Origin: Thalassobacillus sp043497085
Lineage (GTDB): Bacteria; Bacillota; Bacilli; Bacillales; Halobacillaceae
Strand: one strand, 5' to 3'
Length of the DNA stretch: 64,000 nucleotides
NCBI GenBank assembly: GCA_043497085.1
Contig: JBIEKI010000001.1
The notes beneath the pieces are model-generated. The model searched no databases and was not told where the DNA came from. It worked only from the letters and a program-made list of their open reading frames with translations. Shown in pieces: positions 34,798 through 44,200 of this stretch. The number at the start of each line of letters is the position of its first letter. The first letter of the stretch is position 1. The translations under genes were made by a program, and so were the position numbers.

Positions 34798-36138
34798 TTA
34801 TGGTCTTTCTTTTGGTTTCTTCTTGATATAAACGTAGACGATTGCGTAGGAATAACTCATCCCAATAATCAGAACCAGAAGTGGAAGATGGAAAGAAGCA
34901 GCCCCGGTGGCTTGTGTAACTTCCAATAAAATTCCTGCCAGCACTGCTCCTGAAGCACTTCCGATAAAGTGGGTAAGCTGCTTCAGGCCAATCCCTGCAC
35001 CAATTTGTTCATCCGGCAATATCCGTGATACTTCATTAGTAGAACTGGAAGATAAGCTGGAAAAGCCAAAACTGGTAAACAGGTAGGCAAACATAATCAT
35101 GTAGAAGTTGACAGCAAATAAAAAGTATAAAATCACACTGGATAAAAGTAATAATCCTTGAGCACTGACAAGCACGATGATATTTCCGAACTTGTCTATC
35201 AACTTTCCTACGGTGATAGCAGCGCCTGCAGAGAGTATTGCCCCAGGAAAAATTACCATACCGATTAATAATGGCCCCAGGTTATAGATTTGCTGGAGCA
35301 TCAGCGGCATCAAAAATAAAATAGCAAAGTTAGTAGCAAAGCCGATATAAGTTATATATAAAAGACGACGATAATGTTTATTTTGAAGCAGTTCGGGTTG
35401 GATGAACGGTAGTGGCGCTCTTGTAATCCGCATCCATAATAAGACTGCCAGTAACAGGCCAATAGCCGGGTAGTACCAGTGATAGGTCGTAATAAAAAGC
35501 AGAAAGGAGGTAATTGTCCCACCAGTCAGTAATCCTCCTAAAATGTCGAAAGCTCCCTTTTCTACGGTTTCCTCAGGCATTTTCTTTTTTAAAATCGGGA
35601 TGACAGCCACAACAAATAAAGTAATGATAAATAGGTAATTCCAGCTCAGGAACTCCGTGATAATTCCACCTGCTACAGGTCCTAGTCCAAATCCTAAAGC
35701 AGAAGCTGAAGCGATAATTGCCATGGCTCTTCCTCTGTAAGATACAGGGATGTAACGGCTGGCAAATACAAAGGACAGCCCAGGAATGGCTGCAGCACCA
35801 GATGCCTGACATAACCTGGCGATTAACAGCCAAGTAAAACTATCTGCAAAAAAACCCAGCAATGATGAACTTCCAAATATGATCATACCAATAATCAAGA
35901 GCATTCGAAGCGGCAGGTAATCCGAGAGACGGGTATAAGTAATCGTGAAAATAGCTAATACGATTGAATATCCAGAGACAATCCATGCTCCCTCAGAAGG
36001 TGCTAAAGTAAAATCTTCTAATATAGTAGGTAATGCGATATTAAACATCGTTGTGTTCATTACAACAAGCCATACAGCGGCACTTAATATAAGGATAGTA
36101 TTAAAGTTGGCAGATCTGTTTGATTGTTCTTTGTCCAT
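34798..36138 (-). CDS. MFS transporter, 14-helix DHA2-type drug exporter
   Basis: 446 aa with 12-14 predicted helices. The N-terminal NTTMFNIALPTILEDF and WIVSGYSIVLAI follow the D1 and surrounding motifs of the TetL/QacA-type proton antiporters, ARLCQASGAAAIPGLSFVF the motif around helix 4, and GLGPVAGGIITEFLSWNYLF motif C of exporters. Export of drugs, Na+/K+ or cationic compounds is possible; no regulator is next to it. AAAGGAGG precedes ATG 36138. Confidence 0.85.
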   Translation of the reverse strand: MDKEQSNRSANFNTILILSAAVWLVVMNTTMFNIALPTILEDFTLAPSEGAWIVSGYSIVLAIFTITYTRLSDYLPLRMLLIIGMIIFGSSSLLGFFADSFTWLLIARLCQASGAAAIPGLSFVFASRYIPVSYRGRAMAIIASASALGFGLGPVAGGIITEFLSWNYLFIITLFVVAVIPILKKKMPEETVEKGAFDILGGLLTGGTITSFLLFITTYHWYYPAIGLLLAVLLWMRITRAPLPFIQPELLQNKHYRRLLYITYIGFATNFAILFLMPLMLQQIYNLGPLLIGMVIFPGAILSAGAAITVGKLIDKFGNIIVLVSAQGLLLLSSVILYFLFAVNFYMIMFAYLFTSFGFSSLSSSSTNEVSRILPDEQIGAGIGLKQLTHFIGSASGAVLAGILLEVTQATGAASFHLPLLVLIIGMSYSYAIVYVYIKKKPKERP

Positions 36139-36445
36139 TTATAGACCTCCTTTAGCCGCACTTTTTCTACATAAGTGTATAGGAGATCGTTTAAGGATGC
36201 GAAACATACGTTCATACCAGGGGGGATAGGGCGGAGAAAGAACTACCCAAATAGGAGCCATTCGCTATATGCATTACAAGAACCTGATACTGGAAGTTTT
36301 GAGTATAGCAAGCAGTCCACAATACCAATCTAAACTAGAAGAGAACATACAAAAAACTGAATTTTTTGTCAAAAATGGAATCGAGAGGGAATGCTTTGTT
36401 ATAATGCACGTAGAAGAAAAATATTCTGTTGAAGAGGGTGTGTGA
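36139..36445. other. Gene-free region between the DHA2 transporter and narK
   Basis: 307 bp holding the divergent promoters. A TTATAAT -10-like element lies at 36399-36405, about 45 bp before narK, without a well-spaced -35. No FNR-like or other clear palindrome was seen. Confidence 0.4.
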
Positions 36446-37942
36446 ATGAAAAAACCAGGATTTCAGCTAGGATTACAGACACTCAGTTTATTTGCAGGGT
36501 TTATGGTTTGGGTGATTATATCTTCCTTAATGCCCTTTATCAAGGAAGACATCGATTTAAATGCCAATCAAGTAGCATTAGCCACGGCCATTCCGGTCAT
36601 TCTGGGTTCATTGCTTCGTATTCCTTTAGGCTATTGGGCGAATAAATTCGGGGCAAGGCTGCTATTCACAATCAGCTTCGTTATTCTGCTGTTTCCTGTT
36701 TTTTATTTAAGCATCGCAGATTCTTTCATTGATCTAGTCCTCGGCGGTTTACTGTTGGGGTTAGGAGGAGCGATATTTTCCATTGGTGTTACTTCGCTCC
36801 CGAAATATTATGATAAAAAGCGCCATGGCTTTGTGAATGGTGTCTATGCAGTAGGGAATGTCGGGACGGCAGCCACCTCATTTGCTGCACCTTTTCTGGC
36901 AGCACAAATCGGCTGGCAAAGTACTATTCGTCTATACTTAGGCTTGTTGTTATTATTCATTATAGTGAATTTCCTGATGGGCGATCGTCATGAGAAAAAA
37001 GTTCAAGCACCGATTGTGCCTCAAATCAAGTCTGTGATTGATAATGAAAAGATGTGGTTTCTGAGCTTATTTTATTTTATAACCTTCGGATCTTTTGTAG
37101 CTTTTACCATCTACCTTCCGAACTTTTTAGTTTCAAACTTTGGACTGACCAGCGGAGATGCCGGCCTCAGGACAGCAGGTTTCATCGCTTTGGCGACCTT
37201 TTTAAGGCCGGTAGGGGGATGGCTTGGTGATAAATTCAACTCATTCATCTTATTGATGGTGGTATTTGCAGGGTTGACACTGGCTGGCGTGGTGCTTTCT
37301 TTTTCCCCGACAATCGAGCTTTACACAGTCGGTGTCTTAAGTGTAGCGGCTTGCGCTGGAATCGGAAACGGTCTTGTGTTCAAATTGGTTCCATTTTATT
37401 TCTCCAAACAGGCTGGGGTTGTCAATGGAGTCGTATCTGCTATCGGCGGTCTTGGCGGCTTCTTTCCGCCACTCGTCCTGAGTACGGTATATGGTTTGAC
37501 CGGACATTATGCGATTGGCTTCATGGCTTTATCCCAATTCGCTCTTGCAAGCCTGATCATCGTCATCTGGATGTATTTTACCGACAAATTGCAGATGAGT
37601 CATGCAGCTATGAAAAATACGGTAGAGGGAATCATGATTACAGATCAGGACGGGGTCATCCAGTACGTAAATCCGGCGTTTACGGAAACTACCGGGTTTG
37701 AAGAAAACCAGGCAATCGGTAACACACCGAAAATCCTCAAATCAGGGAAGCATGGAGAAGATTTTTACCGTGATATGTGGCAGAAGGTTGAGCAAGAAGG
37801 CTATTGGAAAGGGGAGATATGGAACAAACGAAAAAACGGAGAGCTGTTTTTAGAATGGCTGACGATAAGTCCTATCCGTAATAAAAACGAACCTGTAACC
37901 GGCTATGTCGCAATGTTTTCGGAAATCACACCCGAAAAATAA
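36446..37942 (+). CDS. narK: NarK-type nitrate/nitrite transporter fused to a C-terminal PAS domain
   Basis: 498 aa. Residues 1-380 are a 12-helix MFS porter with nitrate-porter features: RIPLGYWANKFGARLLF after helix 2, LGLGGAIFSIGVTSLPKYYDKKRHG, and GGLGGFFPPL (nitrate signature). From about 385 a complete PAS domain follows (MKNTVEGIMITDQDGVIQYVNPAF, TTGFEENQAIGNTPKILKSG, YWKGEIWNKRKNGELFLEWLTISPI, GYVAMFSEITPEK), ending the protein. Ordinary NarK proteins stop after helix 12 at about 395-400 aa. It could take up nitrate or exchange nitrite for the divergent nitrate reductase. The PAS may sense redox, heme or ligand and gate transport (inference). ATG 36446 follows GAGGGTG. Confidence 0.88.
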   Translation: MKKPGFQLGLQTLSLFAGFMVWVIISSLMPFIKEDIDLNANQVALATAIPVILGSLLRIPLGYWANKFGARLLFTISFVILLFPVFYLSIADSFIDLVLGGLLLGLGGAIFSIGVTSLPKYYDKKRHGFVNGVYAVGNVGTAATSFAAPFLAAQIGWQSTIRLYLGLLLLFIIVNFLMGDRHEKKVQAPIVPQIKSVIDNEKMWFLSLFYFITFGSFVAFTIYLPNFLVSNFGLTSGDAGLRTAGFIALATFLRPVGGWLGDKFNSFILLMVVFAGLTLAGVVLSFSPTIELYTVGVLSVAACAGIGNGLVFKLVPFYFSKQAGVVNGVVSAIGGLGGFFPPLVLSTVYGLTGHYAIGFMALSQFALASLIIVIWMYFTDKLQMSHAAMKNTVEGIMITDQDGVIQYVNPAFTETTGFEENQAIGNTPKILKSGKHGEDFYRDMWQKVEQEGYWKGEIWNKRKNGELFLEWLTISPIRNKNEPVTGYVAMFSEITPEK

Positions 37943-37951
37943 CGTAGAATC

Positions 37952-37990
37952 AACTAACGGGATGCCCCCCCATGGGGCATCCCGTTAGTT
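37952..37990. terminator. Bidirectional terminator between narK and the nar operon
   Basis: AACTAACGGGATGCCCC pairs without mismatch with GGGGCATCCCGTTAGTT around CCCAT; T/A-rich flanks on both sides. It serves converging narK and the hemerythrin gene. Confidence 0.9.
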
Positions 37991-38407
37991 TTATAGATCA
38001 AGCAAATAATGTTCTTCATCGCGGCTGTGGTGCCAATTAACTACAAGCAGGGTGTCGTACATCATAAGGCGATCTTCAGACTGCTCATCCTCCGATAAAC
38101 TTTCCTCGATACGGGCGAGTATTTTTCTTAATAAATCATGATCCCTGGTCAGCTGCTTGATTGTATCAGCCATCTCCGGATAAGCCTGCCTGATATCTTT
38201 GTATAGACCTTCCTCTTCCGATGTCGCGTGGGAGATAATATGGTCACGCCAATGTTCAATCAAAATCGCTTCCGCCTGTTTCGCTTCTTCTAGGCGCTCT
38301 TCGCGATACAGACGTTTTAATACCTCTGTCATATCCTTCACTTGCCCATAAGCCGCTTCATGGATCGAGCGGTGGGCGTCAAGCTGACGAAGTGCAGGTC
38401 CTGACAT
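37991..38407 (-). CDS. Hemerythrin-domain protein at the end of the nar operon
   Basis: 138 aa from ATG 38407 (AAAGGA 8 nt upstream); narI ends 14 bp ahead. A four-helix hemerythrin/HHE pattern: HRSIHEA, HWRDHIISHATSEEEGLYKDI, RDHDLLRKIL and WHHSRDEEHYLLDL provide seven or more His/Glu/Asp ligands for a di-iron centre. Related proteins repair nitrosylated Fe-S clusters (ScdA/YtfE) or sense oxygen and NO. Within a nitrate reductase operon, protection from NO or assembly of the Fe-S subunits is a reasonable inference. Confidence 0.75.
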   Translation of the reverse strand: MSGPALRQLDAHRSIHEAAYGQVKDMTEVLKRLYREERLEEAKQAEAILIEHWRDHIISHATSEEEGLYKDIRQAYPEMADTIKQLTRDHDLLRKILARIEESLSEDEQSEDRLMMYDTLLVVNWHHSRDEEHYLLDL

Positions 38408-38421
38408 CCTCATCTTCCTTT

Positions 38422-39132
38422 CTATTGTGCTTTCTTGTTCGTTTGCTTGGGATTGGCACGCCGGTAAATGATATATCTTCGTTTGATATATTCCAATGGC
38501 AGGCTCCATACATGGACGAGTCGTGTAAACGGCCATACGGCAAACAAGGTGAAGGCAGCAAATACATGAGCCTGGAAGCCCCACGGGGCAGTAGCCAGCA
38601 TTTCAGGCATCGGCCTGAACGTTAAAATTCCCCGGAACCATGGACCGATTGTATCCCGGTAGTCGAACTCTCCTCCTGTAGCCGTATACCAGGCCGTATT
38701 GGTAAAACCGACTACTGTGACGATACCGATAAGCAGAAGCACCCATAGGTCTTTACGTGACCCAGTAGTGCTGATGCGTTTATTGCGGAGTCTGCGGGCA
38801 GTGAGCAGGGCACCGCCAATGACCATGGCTGCCCCTGCTGCACCACCAAACCAGACGGCGCCGAAGTGATACATCTCTTCTGTTACTCCAATCAGCGGGT
38901 AAAATGATTGGGGTACGAGTATCCCGCCCACATGGCCGAAAAATACTAAGATCACTCCGTAATGGAATAGAATGCTTCCCCATTTCAATAGGGGATCGGT
39001 CTTTAAAAACTGGCTGGATTGAGCGGACCATCCGAACTGGTCATGGTTGTACCGGTAAATATGACCAACGACAAAAATAGTTAATGTAATGTATGGGTAC
39101 GCTACCCAAAGTAAAAAATCGATTGGCGTCAA
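38422..39132 (-). CDS. narI: Respiratory nitrate reductase gamma subunit (cytochrome b)
   Basis: 236 aa with five membrane helices. It binds two b-hemes and oxidises menaquinol. Heme-ligand histidines are in FVVGHIYRYNHDQFGW (helix 2), the FGHVGG helix, and FAVWPFTRLVHVWSLP near the C terminus. The likely start is TTG 39132 with GAAGGGA about 10 nt upstream; no better in-frame ATG precedes the first helix. It follows narJ by 15 bp. Confidence 0.92.
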   Translation of the reverse strand: MTPIDFLLWVAYPYITLTIFVVGHIYRYNHDQFGWSAQSSQFLKTDPLLKWGSILFHYGVILVFFGHVGGILVPQSFYPLIGVTEEMYHFGAVWFGGAAGAAMVIGGALLTARRLRNKRISTTGSRKDLWVLLLIGIVTVVGFTNTAWYTATGGEFDYRDTIGPWFRGILTFRPMPEMLATAPWGFQAHVFAAFTLFAVWPFTRLVHVWSLPLEYIKRRYIIYRRANPKQTNKKAQ

Positions 39133-39147
39133 CTCGAATCAATCCCT

Positions 39148-39684
39148 TCATACCGTTTTGGCTTCGCGACGGGCGACGATGGAATCCAACGTTTCCAAAG
39201 CGGCTGCTACGACAAACGCATACGGAGACCGTTGCTCACGCAATTGTTCATAAAGCTGATCGATCGCTTTTTTATGAATATAGTAAAGCTTTTGGATAAA
39301 ACTTTCTTCGGCTTCCGCCAGGAATTCAAGGATCAACGGAAAGTAGTCGGGTAGTTCATCATCTTTGATGAAGTAGCCTGCTTTGGCGAATTCCAGCTTC
39401 AGTTTGACGAATCCCAGGCCTCGTTCCCGTTTATCACCAAAAACACCATAAGTCAGATATAAGGAACAATCCTTGCTGAAGTCGAACTGCTTCACATAAT
39501 TCTGGCTAAAATCAAGCCACGGTGCAGCCTCGACATACTCCCAGAAGCGTAAAAGATTTTTTCTTTGGGAATCCTCGGATAAACCTTCAATAAATAGTTT
39601 GACGTCCTCCTGCTGAAACCACTCTTCTTCCGGGTAGCGGAGGAACAGAGAGCAGAGTTTCAATATATTTCTACTGTCTTCCAT
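39148..39684 (-). CDS. narJ: Nitrate reductase assembly chaperone
   Basis: 178 aa from ATG 39684, which follows GGGGGTG with 6 nt spacing; the frame is open further upstream inside narH. TorD/NarJ-type helical chaperone (LKLCSLFLRYPEEEWFQ, YLTYGVFGDKRERGLGFVKLKLEFAKAGY, DELPDYFPLILEFLAEA). It holds apo-NarG for molybdenum cofactor insertion and is not part of the final enzyme. The start overlaps the narH end by 14 bp, so the genes are translationally coupled. Confidence 0.92.
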   Translation of the reverse strand: MEDSRNILKLCSLFLRYPEEEWFQQEDVKLFIEGLSEDSQRKNLLRFWEYVEAAPWLDFSQNYVKQFDFSKDCSLYLTYGVFGDKRERGLGFVKLKLEFAKAGYFIKDDELPDYFPLILEFLAEAEESFIQKLYYIHKKAIDQLYEQLREQRSPYAFVVAAALETLDSIVARREAKTV

Positions 39685-41218
39685 CTTTGGCACCCCCTGT
39701 AACATCACTCCAATAGGATTCACTATACTCATAAGGATCTTTCCATTCACCATTCATCGCACAGGATTCGCATCCATCCATAAAATCAAAGCCTGCGCTG
39801 CCCTGATGGGCAAACATGTCTTCAGCCTGCTCACGGTGGGCTTTCGGGATGACATAGCGGTCGCCATATTTAGCAATTGCTGATAGTTCATACATATCCC
39901 GCGCCATTTGTTCCGAGACGCCGACTTCATCAATAAGCGTGGTATCAGGCTCTTTGCCAAGGTCGACACTCCGCATGTACGTCCGCATGGCAACCAGTTT
40001 TTTAAGCACGGACGCAACTAATTCGGTATCGCCTGCCGTCATCAGGTTGGCTAAATATTCGATTGGTATCCGGAATTGATCAATTGCCGGAAAAACGACA
40101 GATGGATCAAGATCATTGAAATGACCATTGAAAGCATCGACGATCGGACTCAACGGTGGAATATACCAGACCATTGGCAGTGTACGGTATTCCGGGTGGA
40201 GTGGAAGAGCGATTTTTTGCTCGCAGGCCAGTTTATAAACAGGGGATTCCTGGGCTGCTTCAATCCAGTCCTCTGGAATGCCGTCTTTTTTCGCCTGGGC
40301 AATTACTTCCGGATCATTCGGATCGAGAATCAAATCGAGCTGTGCTTCGTAAAGATCCTGATCATTCGGAACCGAAGCCGCTTCTTTGACACGATCCGCA
40401 TCATAAAGGACGATACCGATATAACGGATTCTGCCGACACACGTTTCCGAGCAGATGGTCGGGTCGCCGTTTTCGATTTTCGGAAAACAGAACGTACACT
40501 TTTCCGCTTTGTTGGTCTGCCAGTTGAAATAGACCTTTTTGTACGGGCACCCGGACATACAGAAACGCCAGCTCCGGCATGCATCCTGATCGACAAGGAC
40601 AATACCGTCTTCTTCCCGTTTATACATGGCACCTGATGGACAGGAAGAGACACAGGATGGGTTGACGCAGTGTTCGCAAATTCGCGGGAGATACATCATG
40701 AATGCCTGCTCGAATTCAAATTTCACTTTCTCATCAACGCCTTGCATGTTCGGGTCGCGCTTACCCGTTTCATGGACCCCTGCCAGGTCATCCTCCCAGT
40801 TCGGTCCCCAAAGGATGTCCATATATTCACCGGTCAGCTGTGACTTCGGTCTTGCGACCGGCTGATGATTTTTCTCCGGGCTATGGACGAGGTGCTCATA
40901 TTCATATGTCCATGGTTCGTAATATTCATCAAGGTCAAGCATGTCAGGATTATAGAAAAGGTTCAAAAGCTTGTTCGCTTTCCCGCCGGCTTTCAGGGAA
41001 AGCTTTCCGTTTCGCATTTCCCATCCGCCTTTGTTCTTCTCTTGATTCTCCCATTCCTTCGGATAACCGATCCCGGGTTTCGTTTCGACGTTGTTCCACC
41101 ACATATATTCAGCGCCTGGTCTGTTTGTCCATGTATTGTTACAGGTGACACTGCAGGTGTGGCAGCCAATACACTTGTCTAAATTCATGACCATTCCAAA
41201 TTGTGCTTTAATCTTCAA
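39671..41218 (-). CDS. narH: Respiratory nitrate reductase beta subunit (iron-sulfur)
   Basis: 515 aa from TTG 41218: GAGGTG lies 7 nt upstream and the codon falls inside the end of narG, giving KIKAQFGMVMNLDKCIGCHTC as the N terminus. Four ferredoxin-type clusters: CIGCHTCSVTC, CEHCVNPSCVSSCPSGAMY, CRSWRFCMSGCPYKKVYFNW and CTFCFPKIENGDPTICSETCVGRIRY. The second set contains a Trp-for-Cys change (CRSWRFC), the known NarH feature that yields the 3Fe-4S centre. Relays electrons from NarI hemes to NarG on the cytoplasmic face. Confidence 0.95.
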   Translation of the reverse strand: MKIKAQFGMVMNLDKCIGCHTCSVTCNNTWTNRPGAEYMWWNNVETKPGIGYPKEWENQEKNKGGWEMRNGKLSLKAGGKANKLLNLFYNPDMLDLDEYYEPWTYEYEHLVHSPEKNHQPVARPKSQLTGEYMDILWGPNWEDDLAGVHETGKRDPNMQGVDEKVKFEFEQAFMMYLPRICEHCVNPSCVSSCPSGAMYKREEDGIVLVDQDACRSWRFCMSGCPYKKVYFNWQTNKAEKCTFCFPKIENGDPTICSETCVGRIRYIGIVLYDADRVKEAASVPNDQDLYEAQLDLILDPNDPEVIAQAKKDGIPEDWIEAAQESPVYKLACEQKIALPLHPEYRTLPMVWYIPPLSPIVDAFNGHFNDLDPSVVFPAIDQFRIPIEYLANLMTAGDTELVASVLKKLVAMRTYMRSVDLGKEPDTTLIDEVGVSEQMARDMYELSAIAKYGDRYVIPKAHREQAEDMFAHQGSAGFDFMDGCESCAMNGEWKDPYEYSESYWSDVTGGAKDGRQ

Positions 41219-44200
41219 GCCAATCCACCTCGCTTCGGTCCATTCTACGGATTTGTACTTGTTCATCCCGTTGGTTGCCGGTTGGACCATAGTAGTTGAA
41301 ACCATAACTCAATTGGGCATATCCGCCGATCATCTGCGTCGGCTTGATGTGGATTCTTGTTGGGCTATTGAAGGTACCTCCACGATCTTTGGTAATTTTG
41401 GAACCAGGTACATTAATCAGACGGTCCTGTACGTGATACATGAACACGACGCCTCTCGGCAGCCGGTGGCTCGTGACAGCCCTGGCTACGACGACACCAT
41501 TCCGGTTGTACATCTCGAGCCAGTCATTATCCTTGATACCTGCTTCATCAGCGTCCAGGTTGTTCAGCCAGACGTGCGGGCCGCCCCGGAACAAAGTCAG
41601 CATCGGTAGCGTATCACCATACGTGCTGTGATACGACCATTTGAAGTGTGGGGTCAGGTATCTTAATGTAATCTCTTTTTGCCCTTCGGCTGGCTTGTTG
41701 TCCGTTGAATAAAACGATGCCTTTTTCAATGGCGGCTTGAAGGTCGGAAGTTCTTCTCCGAATTCAAGCATCGTTTCATGATCTAAATAAAAGTGCTGCC
41801 TTCCGGTCAGTGTCCGCCAAGGTATCATCCGTTCAACGTTCGTGGTAAACGGAGAATAGCGTCGTCCGCCTGTCTCGGTGCCGCTATAGACAGGCGAAGA
41901 GATGACCTTTTGCGGCTGGGCAGTAATTTCAGCGAAAGAGATATGTTCCTCCGCGCGCTCTTCTGCAAGGTGCCTTAATTCCTGTCCTGTTTTATCCTCG
42001 AGTGTCTTCCAGGCTTTCATTGCAAGGGAACCGTTGGTTGTACTGGATAACGTCAATATCGTTTCGGCAACATCAATATCGTTATATAAGCTTGGACAGT
42101 CTTTATAGAAAGCCGATTTTTTCGATGGGCCAAGCATATCGAACAGTTTGGCATACTCTTCCTTTGCATCCCAGGCCATTCCTTTGGCTCCAATAGAATG
42201 TTTGATTTTCGGACCAAGGGAAATGAACTTGTCATAGACTTTAGAATACTCCCTTTCAACCACCTGGATTTTGGGGAAGTTTACCCCAGGGACCGGTTTA
42301 CTGTCTTCTGCCTTCCAATCAGGTACATGCCCGAATGTCTGGGCAATTTCATCGGTAGAATCATGCAACAGCGGGGTAGCGACCGTATCATATACCTTTT
42401 CCGGTAAATGCTGTGCAGCCAGGTTAGAAAATCGCTTGGCAAGTTTTTTGAAAATATCCCAGTCCGACCGGCTCTCCCACGGAGGGGTGATGGCCGGGTT
42501 GAATGGATGGACGAACGGGTGCATATCCGTTGAGCTTAAATCATGCTTCTCATACCAGGTGGCCGCCGGAAGGACGATGTCGGAGTACAGTCCGGTACCT
42601 GACATCCGGAAATCCAGGTTGACGAGTAAATCAAGCTTGCCAGTCGCTGATGGAATCTCCAGGTTCAATTCCTTTGCCTCCAGGTCTTCGGTTTCTTCAC
42701 TAAGGTTATGACCGTGCGTACCCAGCAGATGTTTAAGGAAATATTCATGGCCCTTGGCGGAACTGCCGATCAAATTCGCGCGCCAGACAAACATGGATTT
42801 TGGAAAATTGACCGGATCATTCGGAGATTCGATGGAAAAATTCATCTCCTTATTGGACACAGCATCCACTAAATGCTCGGTATTGGCTTCTGGTGATTTT
42901 GCTTCATCATACATTCCGATAGCATTTTTATTGAACTGTGGGTAAGACGGCAGCCAACCGAGCCGTGCCGCCAACACGTTATAATCTGCTAAATTCTGAT
43001 ATTTTGGCTGTTCAATCAATGGGGAAGCCAAATCGCGTGTTTTCTGTTCGTCATATTTCCACTGTTCGGTAGCGAAATAAAAAAAAGAGGTGCCATTCTG
43101 CAGCCTTGGCGGTCCGCCCCAGTCCCGGGCCATCGCAACCGTCTGCCATCCTTCGAGTGGGCGCACTTTCTCCTGGCCGACATAATGCGCCCAGCCGCCT
43201 CCATTGACCCCCTGGGAGCCGGTCAACAAAACAAGGTTAAGTACCGCCCGGTAAATCGTATCAGAATGGTACCAGTGGTTGATCCCTGATCCCATGATGA
43301 TCATCGAGCGTCCTTTACTGTCGATGGCATTTTGGGCAAATTCTCTTGCAATCTGTGCGACAAGTTTGGCGCTGACACCTGTATACTTTTCCTGCCATTT
43401 CGGGGTATATGGACGGTCTTCGTCATAATTGGCGGGATTTTCTTTCTTCAGACTTCTATTCACCCCTGTCTGGGCGCACATCAAGTCGAATACGGTCGTT
43501 ACATAAACCGGACCGTCTGTGGTCTCGATTTCTTTAATTGGTATGTCAGCTTTGAAGACGCGGTTATCATCCTGCTCGAACGTTGCGACACATACCTGGT
43601 CGATTTTACTTTCGTGTCCCTGTAAGGATAGGGCAGGGGATAGCGTATCGACATTATTCACTTTATCTGCCTTCAGCAGGTTCCAATTCTTTTCACCATC
43701 CCAGCGGTGTCCAATCGAACCATTTGGTATGGCAAAATCTTTGGTCTCTTCGTCATAGACTACTGTTTTCCATTCTGCTTTTTCTGTGGTGAGGGAAAGG
43801 TCGCTTGCACGCAGGAAGCGGTCCGCTTTTAAGCCGTGCTTGGTATTTTTCAATGTGATTAAGTAAGGAAGGTCTGTGTAGGTCTTTGCATAAAAATCAA
43901 AATAAGGAACGTGTCTATCGATGTAAAATTCCTGGAGGATCACATGGGTCATGGCCATCGCTAGTGCACTGTCCATCCCGGCTTGTACCGGAAGCCAATC
44001 GTCGGCGAATTTGACGAATTCAGCGTAATCCGGACTGACGGCGACAACTTTTGTACCTTTATAGCGGGCTTCCACCATGAAGTGGGAGTCAGGGGTGCGG
44101 GTCTGTGGAAGGTTAGAGCCCCAAACAAGTAAATAACTGGAGTTGTACCAGTCGGCACTTTCCGGGACATCGGTCTGTTCGCCCCATATTTGTGGAGAAG

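Noticed and set aside
41091..41609. Long plus-strand open frames across narG/narH and other frames antisense to real genes
   Set aside because: They are antisense shadows with no ribosome sites and no recognisable protein sequence; narGHJI explains the region fully.
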